A stretch of DNA of 64,000 bases, taken from the NCBI RefSeq assembly GCF_036346105.1, contig NZ_CP107811.1:1116001-1180000 (forward strand). Direction: 5' to 3'. The notes below the pieces were generated by a model, which saw only the letters and a program-made list of their open reading frames with translations, was not told where the DNA came from and did not search any database. This DNA is from Streptomyces sp. NBC_00539 (GTDB lineage Bacteria > Actinomycetota > Actinomycetes > Streptomycetales > Streptomycetaceae). The translations under genes and the position numbers were made by a program. Shown here one piece after another: positions 17,763 through 26,578 of the stretch; position 1 is the first letter of the stretch, and each line of letters starts with the position of its first letter.

Positions 17763-18920
17763 TCAGCCGACGCAGTGCGCGACGTTGCCGGCGCAGTTGG
17801 TGGGCAGGTTGTGGATGACCTTGTCGTCCCGGAGCTCCACGATCCCGTTCACGTCGTTGTTGATGCCGCCGCCGTTCTCGGCCGCCCGGTTCTGTACGAC
17901 GAGGCTGCGGACGAGGGTGACCCGCGCGGCGGGCAGGCCCGCCACCCAGTTGTTGATGCCGCCGCCGTTCCGGCCGGCGGAGTTCTTCTCGATCTTGATC
18001 CGCTCCAGGAGCGCGGTGCCTTCGTTGTCGATGGCGCCCCCGTCCCGGCCGGCCTTGTTCAGGTCGAAGACGGTCTCGCGGGCCTCCAGCGCCGCACGCA
18101 CGCCGTTGAAGACGGCGCCGCCGTCGAAGCCGGCCCAGTTCGCGGTGAACTTGCTGTCGCTGATCGCGGTGTGGGCGGTGGGGCCGATGTTGCTGAGGGC
18201 ACCGCCGTTGCCGTCATGCGCCTCGTTGTGGGTGAACACGCTGTGGTCCAGGACCCGGAGCGTGCCGTTGTTCTCGACACCGCCCCCGTTGATGCTGGAG
18301 GTGTTGCCCGCGACGGTCGTCTTCTTCAGCGTGACGCTGCCGTTCGTCGTGTTGAAGAGGGCGCCGCCGTCGACCGCGATGGCGATGTTGGTCAGGAGCT
18401 TGCTGTCGACCACCGTGACCCGGCCGTTGTTGTTGAAGATGGCACCGCCGTTCAAGCCGGCCTGGTTCCCGGAGAGGGTGCTGTCCTCCACCAGCAGGGT
18501 GCCCTCGTTGCTGATGCCGCCGCCGTTCGTGAGGGTGCGGCCGCCGTTGACCACGACGCCCTTCAGCGTCAATTCGCCGGTCGGGGCGACGCTCAGCAGC
18601 CGGAAGAGGGTGGTGGCCGCCGTGGAGCGGATCAGGCTGGAGTCCAGGCCCTTGATGGTGACCCTGGTGGTGATGGGCGGCAGCGCGTTGCCGCCGGTGC
18701 CTGCCGTGAAGCGGTAGACGCAGCGGTGGGCCAGGTTGATCGTCGCGCCGTCGGGATTGGCGTTCGCCTGCACGACGGCGGCGATGAGTCCGGCAGCGCC
18801 GGCGTTGCAACTCACGTTGAGGTTCAGGGGCTGGGCCACGGCCACAGCCGGAGCTGCCGCGACGGCCAGGCCCAGGCTTGCCACCACAGCGGATCCGGCG
18901 AGCACGAGACGCTTCTTCAT
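17763..18920 (-). CDS. secreted right-handed beta-helix protein
   Basis: A 385-residue exported protein. A Sec signal peptide (MKKRLVLAGSAVVASLGLAV, cleaved near residue 30) is followed by CNAGAAGLIAAVVQANANPD and a long run of repeats of about 24 residues. Each has the form G-G-[AG]-[IL]-x-N-x-G then a short strand and N-x-A, typical of polymorphic-membrane-protein/pectate-lyase-like beta-solenoids. No catalytic residues of a polysaccharide lyase can be picked out. It is probably a surface or matrix protein. Asn/Gly ladders make it look tough and stable. The final CAGNVAHCVG has a cysteine pair that may cap the helix. Confidence 0.8.
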   Translation of the reverse strand: MKKRLVLAGSAVVASLGLAVAAAPAVAVAQPLNLNVSCNAGAAGLIAAVVQANANPDGATINLAHRCVYRFTAGTGGNALPPITTRVTIKGLDSSLIRSTAATTLFRLLSVAPTGELTLKGVVVNGGRTLTNGGGISNEGTLLVEDSTLSGNQAGLNGGAIFNNNGRVTVVDSKLLTNIAIAVDGGALFNTTNGSVTLKKTTVAGNTSSINGGGVENNGTLRVLDHSVFTHNEAHDGNGGALSNIGPTAHTAISDSKFTANWAGFDGGAVFNGVRAALEARETVFDLNKAGRDGGAIDNEGTALLERIKIEKNSAGRNGGGINNWVAGLPAARVTLVRSLVVQNRAAENGGGINNDVNGIVELRDDKVIHNLPTNCAGNVAHCVG

Positions 18921-19119
18921 TCGCTTGTGTTCCTCTCAGTACCCAGGTGGGCCCCCGCGCCGTCGTCCTGCGTCCAGCCGTGGTGGAGTGGAGTGGGGAG
19001 GGAAGTGAGGGGCGCCGTCATGACGTGACAGGGTTAGCCGATGGGTCCCGGCGTGTCCCGGCACCTGCGTACGGACTCTCCGGAAATTCATACGAATGGT
19101 GGCCGCTGCACTCCGTGCC

Positions 19120-19986
19120 CTACGCCGACGGGCGCGCGGCCCCCTCCCCCGCCGTGCTGCCGAACCCCGCGAAGGCCCGCTCGAAGGCCTCCCGCGGCCC
19201 CGGATCGCGGTCCAGGACGGCGAACACCACCTGCTCGAAGGCGCCCGCGAACCGCCCGGCGAGCAGCGCCCGGAAGGCCTCGGCGACCTCACCCGGGTCG
19301 TTGCGGAACACCCCGCACCCCCAGGCGCCGAGCACCAGCCGCCGGTAGCGGTGCATCGCGGCGACCTCCAGCACCCGTTCGGCCCTCCGGGCGAGGACGG
19401 CCGGGATCTCGTGCGCGCGTTCCGGCTCCTGGCGGCGGATCGTGCCCGCGTTCGGCGCCGGGGAGGTGAGGAATCCCGCCCGGTACGGGGTCTCCAGCAG
19501 TTCGCCCCGGTCGTCGCGGAACACGGGCACGCCGGGCGAGTGAATCACCCGGTCGGTGTAGAAGGTGCTGCGGCCGGCGCGGTGCACCTCGTAGTACTCC
19601 GGCGCCTCCAGCAGCGTCTCGTAGAGCGCCGAGGCGCGGCACAGCGCTTCCTCCTGGGCCTTGGCCCCTCTGACGTAGCCGCCCCCGGGATTGCGGGCCG
19701 AGGCGAAGCACAGCACCGCGACCGAGGGCTCTTCGCCGGGGCCCCCGGCGAGCCTGCGGGCCGCGGCCGTACTGCTCTCCCCGGTGACCTGTACGACGGT
19801 CCGGTCTGGGCCCGCCTTCGGCTCATCACTTGGAATGACCTGGTTCGGCCCATATATCCTGGTTCCCGCCTTGGCTTCCGCCAGGGCGGGAACCAGGGAG
19901 ACCTGCCGTCCGGAGCGTGTCCGGTAACCGCCGGCCGCCGAGATGATCGCGTTGTGGCGCGCGATTTCACGCAATCTGCTGCTCAC
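19120..19986 (-). CDS. bacterial-type poly(ADP-ribose) glycohydrolase (DUF2263/TIGR02452)
   Basis: A 288-residue protein of the microbial PARG family, a macrodomain that removes ADP-ribose polymers. The diagnostic signature is intact: ARNPGGGYVRGAKAQEEALC, with the GGG loop and the catalytic QEE glutamates. LGAWGCGVFRNDP later in the fold is the second ligand loop. I chose the GTG at 19986 (AGGA ribosome binding site, protein then MSSRLREIARHN) over an ATG 12 codons upstream. No PARP or other ADP-ribosyltransferase gene is adjacent, so the modified target is unknown. The gene stands alone, divergent from the egt cluster. Confidence 0.88.
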   Translation of the reverse strand: MSSRLREIARHNAIISAAGGYRTRSGRQVSLVPALAEAKAGTRIYGPNQVIPSDEPKAGPDRTVVQVTGESSTAAARRLAGGPGEEPSVAVLCFASARNPGGGYVRGAKAQEEALCRASALYETLLEAPEYYEVHRAGRSTFYTDRVIHSPGVPVFRDDRGELLETPYRAGFLTSPAPNAGTIRRQEPERAHEIPAVLARRAERVLEVAAMHRYRRLVLGAWGCGVFRNDPGEVAEAFRALLAGRFAGAFEQVVFAVLDRDPGPREAFERAFAGFGSTAGEGAARPSA

Positions 19987-20111
19987 GCCGTGATCCTGCG
20001 GCGCAGGACGCGCTGACGGCAAGGGAATTTGTGCCGGTCCGGCGGGTAGGCACAGGTGACATCCGAGCCGTCGACAGGTGACGGCCGACGACAGGAGATG
20101 AGGTTCCGGTC

Positions 20112-21404
20112 ATGCACCAGGACTCACCCGCTCCGCCCTGGCAGCCCCCTCCCGACGTCCCCCTTTCCGAAGCCGCCGCCGAGGACGTGGTCCACGGCAT
20201 CTGCTTCAAGACCGGCCCGCCGCGCCTGGTCGGCGCCGAGCTCGAATGGCTGGTGGTGGACGCCGAGCGCCCCTGGATACCGCTGGACGCCGGCCGGCTG
20301 ACCGCGGCGCACGACGCCGCGGGGGCCCTGCCGCTGCGGTCCCGGTTCACCGTCGAGCCCGGCGGCCAGCTGGAGCTCAGTTCCGCCCCCGCCGCCTCCC
20401 TCACGGCCTGCGTGGACGGTCTGCAGGCCGATCTCTCGGCCGTGCGCGGCACCCTCGGCGCGCAGGGCCTGGCCCTGCTCGGTCTCGGCCGTGACCCGCG
20501 CCACCCGTACCGCCGCCTCCTCGACAGCCCGCGGTACCGGGCCATGGAGAGCTACTTCGACCGTACCGGGCCCGCCGGGCGCGCCATGATGCGTGCCTCC
20601 GCCTCCGTGCAGGTCTGCGTGGACGCCGGCCTGGAGGAGCCGGGCCCGCTCGGGCACGGCCGGCGCTGGCGGCTGGCGCACCTGCTGGGCGCGGTGCTGG
20701 TGGCCGCGTTCGCCAACTCCCCCGCGCACGAGGGACCGTACGCCGGATGGCGGTGCGCCCGGCAGGGGATCTGGAGCGACATCGACGCGCGGCGCGCGCT
20801 CGCCCCGCCGCTGGACGCGGAGCCGCGCGGCGCCTGGACCCGGCACGCGCTGGACACCGAGGTGATGTGCGTGCGCTCCTCCGGGCCGTCCTGGCAGGTC
20901 CCGGGCGGGCTGACGTTCCGCGACTGGTTGCGCGCCGGGGGCCCCCGGCCGCCGGGCCGGGCGGATCTGGACTACCACCTGACGACCCTGTTCCCGCCGG
21001 TCCGGCCGCGCGGCCACCTGGAACTGCGGATGATCGACGCCCAGCCCGGTGAGGACGGCTGGCTGGTTCCGCTGGCGGTCACGCACGCGCTGTTCGACGA
21101 CCCCGAGGCCACCGAGACCGCCTACCGGGTGGTGAAGGCGCTCGCCGACGCGTACGGGGGCAGGCCCGCGCCCCGCAACCGGCTGTGGCGGACCGCCGCC
21201 CGGGCGGGGCTCGCCGACCCGGATCTGCGTGCGGCCGCCGTCGCCTGCTTCGCGGCGGCCGGCGAGGCGTTGCCCCGGCTCGGGGCGAGCACCCACGTCA
21301 GCGACACGGTCGGCGCTTTCGCCGAGCGCTACGTACTGCGCGGCCGCTGCCCGGCCGACGACCAGGACCAGCGGCAGCCCGCCGGGAAGGAAACGCGACC
21401 GTGA
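20112..21404 (+). CDS. egtA: glutamate-cysteine ligase EgtA
   Basis: A 430-residue ATP-dependent glutamate-cysteine ligase of the GCS2 type, making gamma-glutamylcysteine as sulfur donor for ergothioneine. Motifs: VGAELEWLVVD near the N-terminus, TVEPGGQLELSS as the substrate/metal site, and LELRMIDAQP late in the barrel. Streptomyces makes mycothiol, not glutathione, so this enzyme fits ergothioneine only. It is the first of four genes with GTGA or TGATG overlaps (egtA-egtB-egtC-egtD), which nearly proves a translationally coupled operon. The promoter should lie in the short gap to the divergent PARG gene. Confidence 0.93.
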   Translation: MHQDSPAPPWQPPPDVPLSEAAAEDVVHGICFKTGPPRLVGAELEWLVVDAERPWIPLDAGRLTAAHDAAGALPLRSRFTVEPGGQLELSSAPAASLTACVDGLQADLSAVRGTLGAQGLALLGLGRDPRHPYRRLLDSPRYRAMESYFDRTGPAGRAMMRASASVQVCVDAGLEEPGPLGHGRRWRLAHLLGAVLVAAFANSPAHEGPYAGWRCARQGIWSDIDARRALAPPLDAEPRGAWTRHALDTEVMCVRSSGPSWQVPGGLTFRDWLRAGGPRPPGRADLDYHLTTLFPPVRPRGHLELRMIDAQPGEDGWLVPLAVTHALFDDPEATETAYRVVKALADAYGGRPAPRNRLWRTAARAGLADPDLRAAAVACFAAAGEALPRLGASTHVSDTVGAFAERYVLRGRCPADDQDQRQPAGKETRP

Positions 21405-22717
21405 CCACCGAATCCAGCCCCATCGGCTCGCGTGAGCGGGCCGCCGCGGCGCTGACCGCCGCCCGGGCCCGTACCGCCGCGCTGACCGATGCCGTGTCCG
21501 ACGAGGACCTGACGGCGCAGCACTCCCCCCTGATGTCGCCGCTGGTCTGGGACCTCGCGCACATCGGCAACCAGGAGGAGCTGTGGCTGCTGCGGCGGGT
21601 GGCCGGGCGCGAGTCCCTGCGGCCCGAGATCGACCCGCTCTACGACGCGTTCCAGCACCCCCGCTCCGAACGGCCGAAGCTGCCGCTGCTGGGGCCCGGC
21701 GAGGCCCGCCGGTACGCGGCGGAGGTGCGGGGGCGGGTCTTCGACCTGCTGGAGCGCACCGCTTTCGAGGGCACCCCGCTCCTGGACGGCGGGTTCGCCT
21801 TCGGCATGATCGCCCAGCACGAACAGCAGCACGACGAGACGATGCTGATCACTCATCAGCTCAGGCGCGGTGCGCCCGTACTCACCGCCCCCGACCCCGG
21901 CCCCCCGCCGGGTCCGCCGCTCCCGGCGGCCGAAGTCCTCGTTCCCGGAGGCCCGTTCACGATGGGGACGTCCACGGAGCCGTGGTCCCTGGACAACGAG
22001 CGGCCCGCGCACACCCGCGACGTCGCACCGTTTTGGATCGACACGGCGCCGGTCACCAACGCCGCCTACCAGGCCTTCATGGCGGACGGCGGGTACCACG
22101 AGCCCCGCTGGTGGGCCGACGAGGGCTGGGAGCAGATCCGCGCGCACGGGATCGAGGCCCCGCTGTTCTGGCACCGGGAGGGCGGGATCTGGCTGCGCCG
22201 CCGCTTCGGCGTCACCGAGCCCGTACCGGACGACGAACCGGTACTGCACGTCAGCTGGTACGAGGCCGACGCCTTCGCCCGCTGGGCGGGCCGCCGGCTG
22301 CCCACCGAGGCGGAGTGGGAGAAGGCGGCCCGCCACGACCCCCGCACCGGGCGCTCGGCCCGCTACCCCTGGGGCGACGCCGACCCGACGCCCGCTCACG
22401 CCAATCTGGGCCAGCGCCACCTGCGCCCCGCCCCGGCGGGCAGCTATCCGGCCGGCGCCTCCCCGCTCGGGGTGCGCCAGCTGATCGGCGACGTGTGGGA
22501 GTGGACCGCCTCGGACTTCCTGCCCTACCCGGGGTTCAGGGCGTTCCCGTACCGCGAGTACTCGGAGGTGTTCTTCGGCCCGGAGCACAAGGTGCTGCGC
22601 GGCGGTTCCTTCGCCGTGGACCCGGTGGCCTGCCGTGGCACGTTCCGCAACTGGGACCTGCCTGTCCGCCGGCAGATCTTCGCCGGCTTCCGGACCGCGC
22701 GTGGCGGTGGTGCGTGA
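21401..22717 (+). CDS. egtB: hercynylcysteine sulfoxide synthase EgtB
   Basis: A 438-residue non-haem iron enzyme that joins hercynine to gamma-glutamylcysteine using O2. The N-terminal DinB-like domain holds the iron histidines: one in WDLAHIGNQEELWLLRR and the pair in QHEQQHDETM (HxxxHxE). The C-terminal sulfatase-modifying-factor (FGE) domain begins near residue 175 at VLVPGGPFTMGTS and ends with LRGGSFAVDP and RIFAGFRTARG-like sequence. The GTG at 21401 overlaps the egtA stop by 4 nt. The open frame extends upstream, but that part is egtA in another register. Confidence 0.94.
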   Translation: MTTESSPIGSRERAAAALTAARARTAALTDAVSDEDLTAQHSPLMSPLVWDLAHIGNQEELWLLRRVAGRESLRPEIDPLYDAFQHPRSERPKLPLLGPGEARRYAAEVRGRVFDLLERTAFEGTPLLDGGFAFGMIAQHEQQHDETMLITHQLRRGAPVLTAPDPGPPPGPPLPAAEVLVPGGPFTMGTSTEPWSLDNERPAHTRDVAPFWIDTAPVTNAAYQAFMADGGYHEPRWWADEGWEQIRAHGIEAPLFWHREGGIWLRRRFGVTEPVPDDEPVLHVSWYEADAFARWAGRRLPTEAEWEKAARHDPRTGRSARYPWGDADPTPAHANLGQRHLRPAPAGSYPAGASPLGVRQLIGDVWEWTASDFLPYPGFRAFPYREYSEVFFGPEHKVLRGGSFAVDPVACRGTFRNWDLPVRRQIFAGFRTARGGGA

Positions 22718-23475
22718 TGTGCCGTCACTTGGCTTATCTGGGACCGTCGGTGTGCCTGGGGCGGCTGCTGAGCGAGCCCGAGTACTCCCTGGTCCGGCAG
22801 TCGTACGCACCGCGCCGCCAGCGGTACGGCACGATCAACGCCGACGGCTTCGGCGTCGGCTGGTACGCGCAGGACGATCCGGTACCGGCCCGCTACCGCC
22901 GCTCCGGGCCCGTCTGGGGGGATCTGACCTTCGCGGACCTGGCCCGCGTGGTGCGCAGCACGGCGGCGCTGGCCGCCGTCCGGGACGCCACGCTGGCCGG
23001 GGCGGACGGGGAGGCCGCAGCCTCGCCGTTCGCTTCGGGGCCCTGGCTGTTCAGCCACAACGGGGCGATACGGGACTGGCCGCACGCGGCGGGCCCCTTG
23101 GCGGCCGCGCTGCCGCCGCACGAGCTGCTCCAGTTGTCCGCGCGTACCGATTCGGCGCTGATCTGGGCGCTGGTGCTGCGCCGGCTCCGGGAGGGGGCGG
23201 GTCTCGGCGAGGCCCTCGCGGGGCCGGTGCAGGAGCTGGCGGCCGCTTCCCCCGGGTCCCGGCTGAACCTGCTGCTGACGGACGGGACGGGCATCGCCGC
23301 GACCGCGTGGGGCGACTCCCTCTGGTACCTGTCCGATCCGGGGGCCGGGTCCACGGTCGTGGCGTCCGAGCCGTACGACGAGGACAGCCGCTGGACCGAG
23401 GTGGACGACCGCACCTTGCTGACCGCCACCCCCACCCGGGTCGATCTGATCCCGCTCAAGGAGAGTCTGTCGTGA
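22717..23475 (+). CDS. egtC: gamma-glutamyl-hercynylcysteine sulfoxide hydrolase EgtC
   Basis: A 252-residue class II glutamine-amidotransferase-like Ntn hydrolase that removes the gamma-glutamyl group from the EgtB product. The catalytic N-terminal Cys2 is present (MCRHLAYLG), as are INADGFGVGWY and the oxyanion FSHNGAI motif. The start overlaps the egtB stop by one base (TGATG) and the end overlaps egtD by 4 nt. Length fits the family. Confidence 0.94.
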   Translation: MCRHLAYLGPSVCLGRLLSEPEYSLVRQSYAPRRQRYGTINADGFGVGWYAQDDPVPARYRRSGPVWGDLTFADLARVVRSTAALAAVRDATLAGADGEAAASPFASGPWLFSHNGAIRDWPHAAGPLAAALPPHELLQLSARTDSALIWALVLRRLREGAGLGEALAGPVQELAAASPGSRLNLLLTDGTGIAATAWGDSLWYLSDPGAGSTVVASEPYDEDSRWTEVDDRTLLTATPTRVDLIPLKESLS

Positions 23476-24446
23476 ACGATTTCCAGCTGACCCGGACCCT
23501 CGACGAGCACTCCGCGGATACCGCGCTGCGGGCGGACGTGCGCGGTGGCCTGACCCGCTCGCCGAAGGAATTGCCTCCCAAGTGGTTCTACGACGCCCGG
23601 GGCAGTGAACTCTTCGAGGAGATCACCCGGTTGCCCGAGTACTATCCGACGCGCGCCGAGCGGGAGATCCTGCTGGGACGGGCCCGGGAGATCGCGACGG
23701 AGAGCGGCGCGCGCACGCTGGTGGAGCTGGGTTCCGGTTCCTCGGAGAAGACCCGGCACCTGATCGAGGCGATGCCCGCGCTGGAGACCTACGTCCCGGT
23801 GGACGTCAGCGAGAGCGCCCTGCGGGGGGCGGCGCAGACGCTGCTGGGAGAGCATCCGGGGCTGCGGGTGCACGCCCTGCTGGCGGACTTCACCCGGCCG
23901 CTGCGCCTGCCGGAGTCGGCTGGCCCGCGGCTGGTGGTGTTCCTGGGCGGCACGGTCGGGAACCTGAGGCCTCCGGAGCGCGCCGCGTTCCTGGCGTCCG
24001 TACGGGCGATGCTGTCGCCGGGTGACGCGCTGCTGATGGGTACGGACCTGGTGAAGGACGAGGCGGTGCTGGTGGCCGCGTACGACGACTCCCAAGGGGT
24101 GACGGCGGAGTTCAACAAGAACGTACTGGCGGTGATCGACCGGGAGCTGGGCGCTGATTTCCACACGGCCGACTTCGAACACGTGGCGGTGTGGAACCGG
24201 GAACAGGAGTGGATCGAGATGCGGTTGCGGGCCCGGTCGCAGGCGCTGGTGAAGATCCGGGCACTGGATCTGGTGGTGCCCTTCGAGGAGGGTGAGGAGA
24301 TCCTGACGGAGATCTCCGCGAAGTTCCGTCAGGAGGGCGTACGGCGCGAACTGGCGGCGGCCGGGCTCGAGCTGACGCAGTGGTGGACGGACGCGGAGGG
24401 CCGTTTCGCGCTGTCCCTGTCGGTGGCCGACGGCCTGGAGGGCTGA
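23472..24446 (+). CDS. egtD: histidine N-alpha-trimethyltransferase EgtD
   Basis: A 324-residue SAM-dependent methyltransferase that trimethylates histidine to hercynine, the first step of the pathway although encoded last here. SAM motif VELGSGSSEKTRHLIEA is near residue 80; FLGGTVGNL and the late EEILTEISAKFR are typical of the family. The GTG start overlaps egtC. Its last 118 bases are also read on the other strand as the tail of the olsA-like gene. No egtE (PLP C-S lyase) follows, so the final step must be encoded elsewhere. Confidence 0.94.
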   Translation: MNDFQLTRTLDEHSADTALRADVRGGLTRSPKELPPKWFYDARGSELFEEITRLPEYYPTRAEREILLGRAREIATESGARTLVELGSGSSEKTRHLIEAMPALETYVPVDVSESALRGAAQTLLGEHPGLRVHALLADFTRPLRLPESAGPRLVVFLGGTVGNLRPPERAAFLASVRAMLSPGDALLMGTDLVKDEAVLVAAYDDSQGVTAEFNKNVLAVIDRELGADFHTADFEHVAVWNREQEWIEMRLRARSQALVKIRALDLVVPFEEGEEILTEISAKFRQEGVRRELAAAGLELTQWWTDAEGRFALSLSVADGLEG

Positions 24447-25270
24447 GCCGGCACGCCCGGCAGCGTCGGCTGTCCCGCGTCGCCGCATACCGCTCGCTGA
24501 GCGGCCGCGGCGAGGTCCCGCCGGTCCGGGTGACGGCCCGGCGGGATCCGCGGCAGCAGCCGTACCTCGGCCCGGATCCCGCGGGCCCGGGCGATCCGCC
24601 ACAGCGAGGCGGTCAGCGGATCGTCCCCGACGAACGCGGGCGCCCCGGCGAGGCTCCCGTCCGCCCCGGACCGGTACGCGAGCCGCACCGGCTGTACGGG
24701 GACCCGCGCGTCCAGCGCCGCCTGGAACACGGCCCGCCGGAAGGGCCCCTGGGCGCGCCCGCACCAGGTCGAGCCTTCGGGGAACACCGTCACGCGGTCT
24801 CCGGCGAGCAGGGACCGGCTGACGGCGTCCACGGTGCGCGGCAGGGCCCTGATCCGGTCGCGTTCGATGAACAGGGTTCCGGCCCCGGCGGCGAGGCGGC
24901 CGAGTACGGGCCAGGCGCCGATCTCGCTCTTGGCCAGCATCCGGCAGGGCAGGGCGGCGGCCACGAGGGGGATGTCCAGCCACGAGATGTGGTTGGCGAC
25001 GACCAGGCGGCCGCCGTCGGGCCCGGGGCTTCCGTGCACGGTGATCCGTATGCCCAGGGCGCCCACCAGTGCGGCGGCCCAGGCCCGCACCAGGGCGTGA
25101 CGGGGGCGCTGCGGCAGGAGCCGGACCGGCGGCGCGGCCAGGACCGCGAGCAGCATCAGGGCGGCGGCGCAGACGAGCCGCGCCACCGCGTGCGGGATGC
25201 TCGCCGCCCGCCCCTCGTGGCCGGCGCAGGCCTCGGGGGTGCAGGGTGCGGTGGGCAGCCAGACGCTCAT
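24329..25270 (-). CDS. olsA: OlsA-like lyso-lipid acyltransferase (PlsC family)
   Basis: A 313-residue membrane acyltransferase. A hydrophobic anchor (residues 30-50) precedes the catalytic HX4D motif NHISWLD (His94, Asp99) and FPEGS (163-167). With the N-acyltransferase gene overlapping upstream (ATGA), the pair matches ornithine-lipid synthesis, where OlsB N-acylates ornithine and OlsA adds the second fatty acid to lyso-ornithine lipid. Phosphatidic acid synthesis would be the alternative. No stop occurs until 24329, so the last 38 codons run antisense through egtD; the tail is Ser/Pro-rich and probably lies beyond the conserved domain. Confidence 0.82.
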   Translation of the reverse strand: MSVWLPTAPCTPEACAGHEGRAASIPHAVARLVCAAALMLLAVLAAPPVRLLPQRPRHALVRAWAAALVGALGIRITVHGSPGPDGGRLVVANHISWLDIPLVAAALPCRMLAKSEIGAWPVLGRLAAGAGTLFIERDRIRALPRTVDAVSRSLLAGDRVTVFPEGSTWCGRAQGPFRRAVFQAALDARVPVQPVRLAYRSGADGSLAGAPAFVGDDPLTASLWRIARARGIRAEVRLLPRIPPGRHPDRRDLAAAAQRAVCGDAGQPTLPGVPAQPSRPSATDRDSAKRPSASVHHCVSSSPAAASSRRTPS

Positions 25271-26055
25271 GCGCCCGGGGCGAGCGAGAGGAAGTGGTTC
25301 AGGTAGCGCGGGTTGGTCCGGCGCAGTGAGAGCAGCACGTACAGGTCGGCGCAGCCGAAACCGGCGTCGAGTGCGGGCTCGCCGCACACCCAGGCGCCCA
25401 AGCGCAGGTAGCCGCGCAGCAGCGGGGGCAGTTCCGTGCGGTCGGGGAAGGCGATGCCTTCGGGGTTCCAGGGCAGGTGCGGGGTGACCCGGTACTCCTC
25501 GGGGGCGAGGTTGCGGGTCAGGACGTTCGCGCGGGTGGCGGCGGCCAGGACGCCGCCGTCGGCCAGCGGGATGGAGCAGCAGCCGGCGAGCCAGTTGTGG
25601 CCGGAGCGGTCCATGTAGCGGGCGAGTCCGGCCCAGATGAGGGCGATGACGGCGCCGTTGCGGTGGTCCGGGTGGACGCAGGAGCGGCCGACTTCCACGA
25701 GGTCGGGACGGATGGGGGCGAGGGCGGTCAGGTCGAATTCGGTCTCGGAGTAGAGACGGCCGGCGACCGCGGCGCGTTCGGGGGGCAGCAGCCGGTAGGT
25801 GCCGACGACCTGCCCGGTGTTCTCGTCCACCACCAGGAGGTGGTCGCAGTAGGCGTCGAAGGCGTCGGCGTCGATGCCCGGCTCGGGTCCGTCCAGGCGG
25901 GCGCCGAACTCTCCGGCGAAGACGAGGTGGCGCAGCCGCTGGGCTGCGCGTACCTCGTCCTCGTCGCGGGCGATCCGGACGGCGTAGCGGGGGGCGGGGG
26001 AGGCCGGGGATGCGGGGGGTGCGAGGGGGGACGGGGACAGGGGGGCGAGGGTCAT
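25267..26055 (-). CDS. olsB: OlsB-like ornithine N-acyltransferase
   Basis: A 262-residue GNAT-superfamily protein of the OlsB/PhlG type. After a Pro/Ser/Ala leader of about 22 residues come the core motifs RLRHLVFAGEFGARL, DAYCDHLLVVDENTGQVVGTYRLL, ETEFDL, EVGRSCVHPDHRNG and the C-terminal FGCADLYVLLSL. These fit transfer of a 3-hydroxyacyl group from ACP to ornithine, the first step of ornithine lipids, which Streptomyces uses as phosphorus-free membrane lipid. CAGGAG lies just upstream of the ATG. The stop overlaps the olsA start by 4 nt. Confidence 0.85.
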   Translation of the reverse strand: MTLAPLSPSPLAPPASPASPAPRYAVRIARDEDEVRAAQRLRHLVFAGEFGARLDGPEPGIDADAFDAYCDHLLVVDENTGQVVGTYRLLPPERAAVAGRLYSETEFDLTALAPIRPDLVEVGRSCVHPDHRNGAVIALIWAGLARYMDRSGHNWLAGCCSIPLADGGVLAAATRANVLTRNLAPEEYRVTPHLPWNPEGIAFPDRTELPPLLRGYLRLGAWVCGEPALDAGFGCADLYVLLSLRRTNPRYLNHFLSLAPGA

Positions 26056-26326
26056 GACTGCTCCTGATCCGGGCGCGGGGGCCAGGGCCGGCAGGTCGGC
26101 GGCCCGGCTCCTCTACTTCTTCCGTGACCGGCTGGATTCGACATGACCGCTCAGCGGCGGCGGGATGTGCGGACGCTGAACTCGGTGCCCGGACGGCTGG
26201 GGCGCACGCGGCCGCGGGGCCCGGGCCGGCCCCCTCCGGGGCCGACCGTCGGTACAAAGTTCGCGGGAGCGGACTTACTGGGGCACCGTAGTACCAGGCA
26301 ATAGCGACCACTGTCGGGAGAGGCCC

Positions 26327-26542
26327 ATGTCCAACCACACCTACCGGGTGACCGAGATCGTCGGCACCTCCCAAGAGGGCATCGACCAGGCCGTCCGCAA
26401 CGGGATCGCGCGGGCGGGCGCGAAGCTGCGCAACCTGGACTGGTTCGAGGTCACGCAGGTGCGCGGGCACATCGAGAACGGCGAGGTCGCCCACTACCAG
26501 GTGGGCTTGAAGGTGGGCTTCCGGCTCGACGACGAGGAGTGA
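26327..26542 (+). CDS. dodecin family flavin-binding protein
   Basis: A 71-residue dodecin, a small protein forming hollow dodecamers that store flavin or CoA-type ligands. The pattern YRVTEIVGTSQEGIDQAVRN, then GAKLRNLDWFEVTQVRGHIE, is diagnostic; Trp in LDWFEV stacks on the flavin. GGGAGAGG precedes the ATG. The 271-bp gap to olsB on the left holds the promoters of both genes, but I see no clear operator there. A 28-bp perfect palindrome follows as terminator. Confidence 0.94.
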   Translation: MSNHTYRVTEIVGTSQEGIDQAVRNGIARAGAKLRNLDWFEVTQVRGHIENGEVAHYQVGLKVGFRLDDEE

Positions 26543-26570
26543 CGGGCACCGCGGCCGGCCGCGGTGCCCG
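26543..26570. terminator. perfect 28-bp palindrome, bidirectional terminator
   Basis: CGGGCACCGCGGCC is directly followed by its exact complement, giving a symmetric 14-bp arm palindrome right after the dodecin stop and just before the stop of the convergent HAD gene. The position is ideal for stopping both. Confidence 0.75.
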
Positions 26571-26578
26571 GCGGCGCG

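Noticed and set aside
16120-19986. Defence island (PemK-like, PARG, PadR)
   Set aside because: The genes are separately transcribed, no nuclease/helicase module is present, and each has a common housekeeping-type explanation in Streptomyces.
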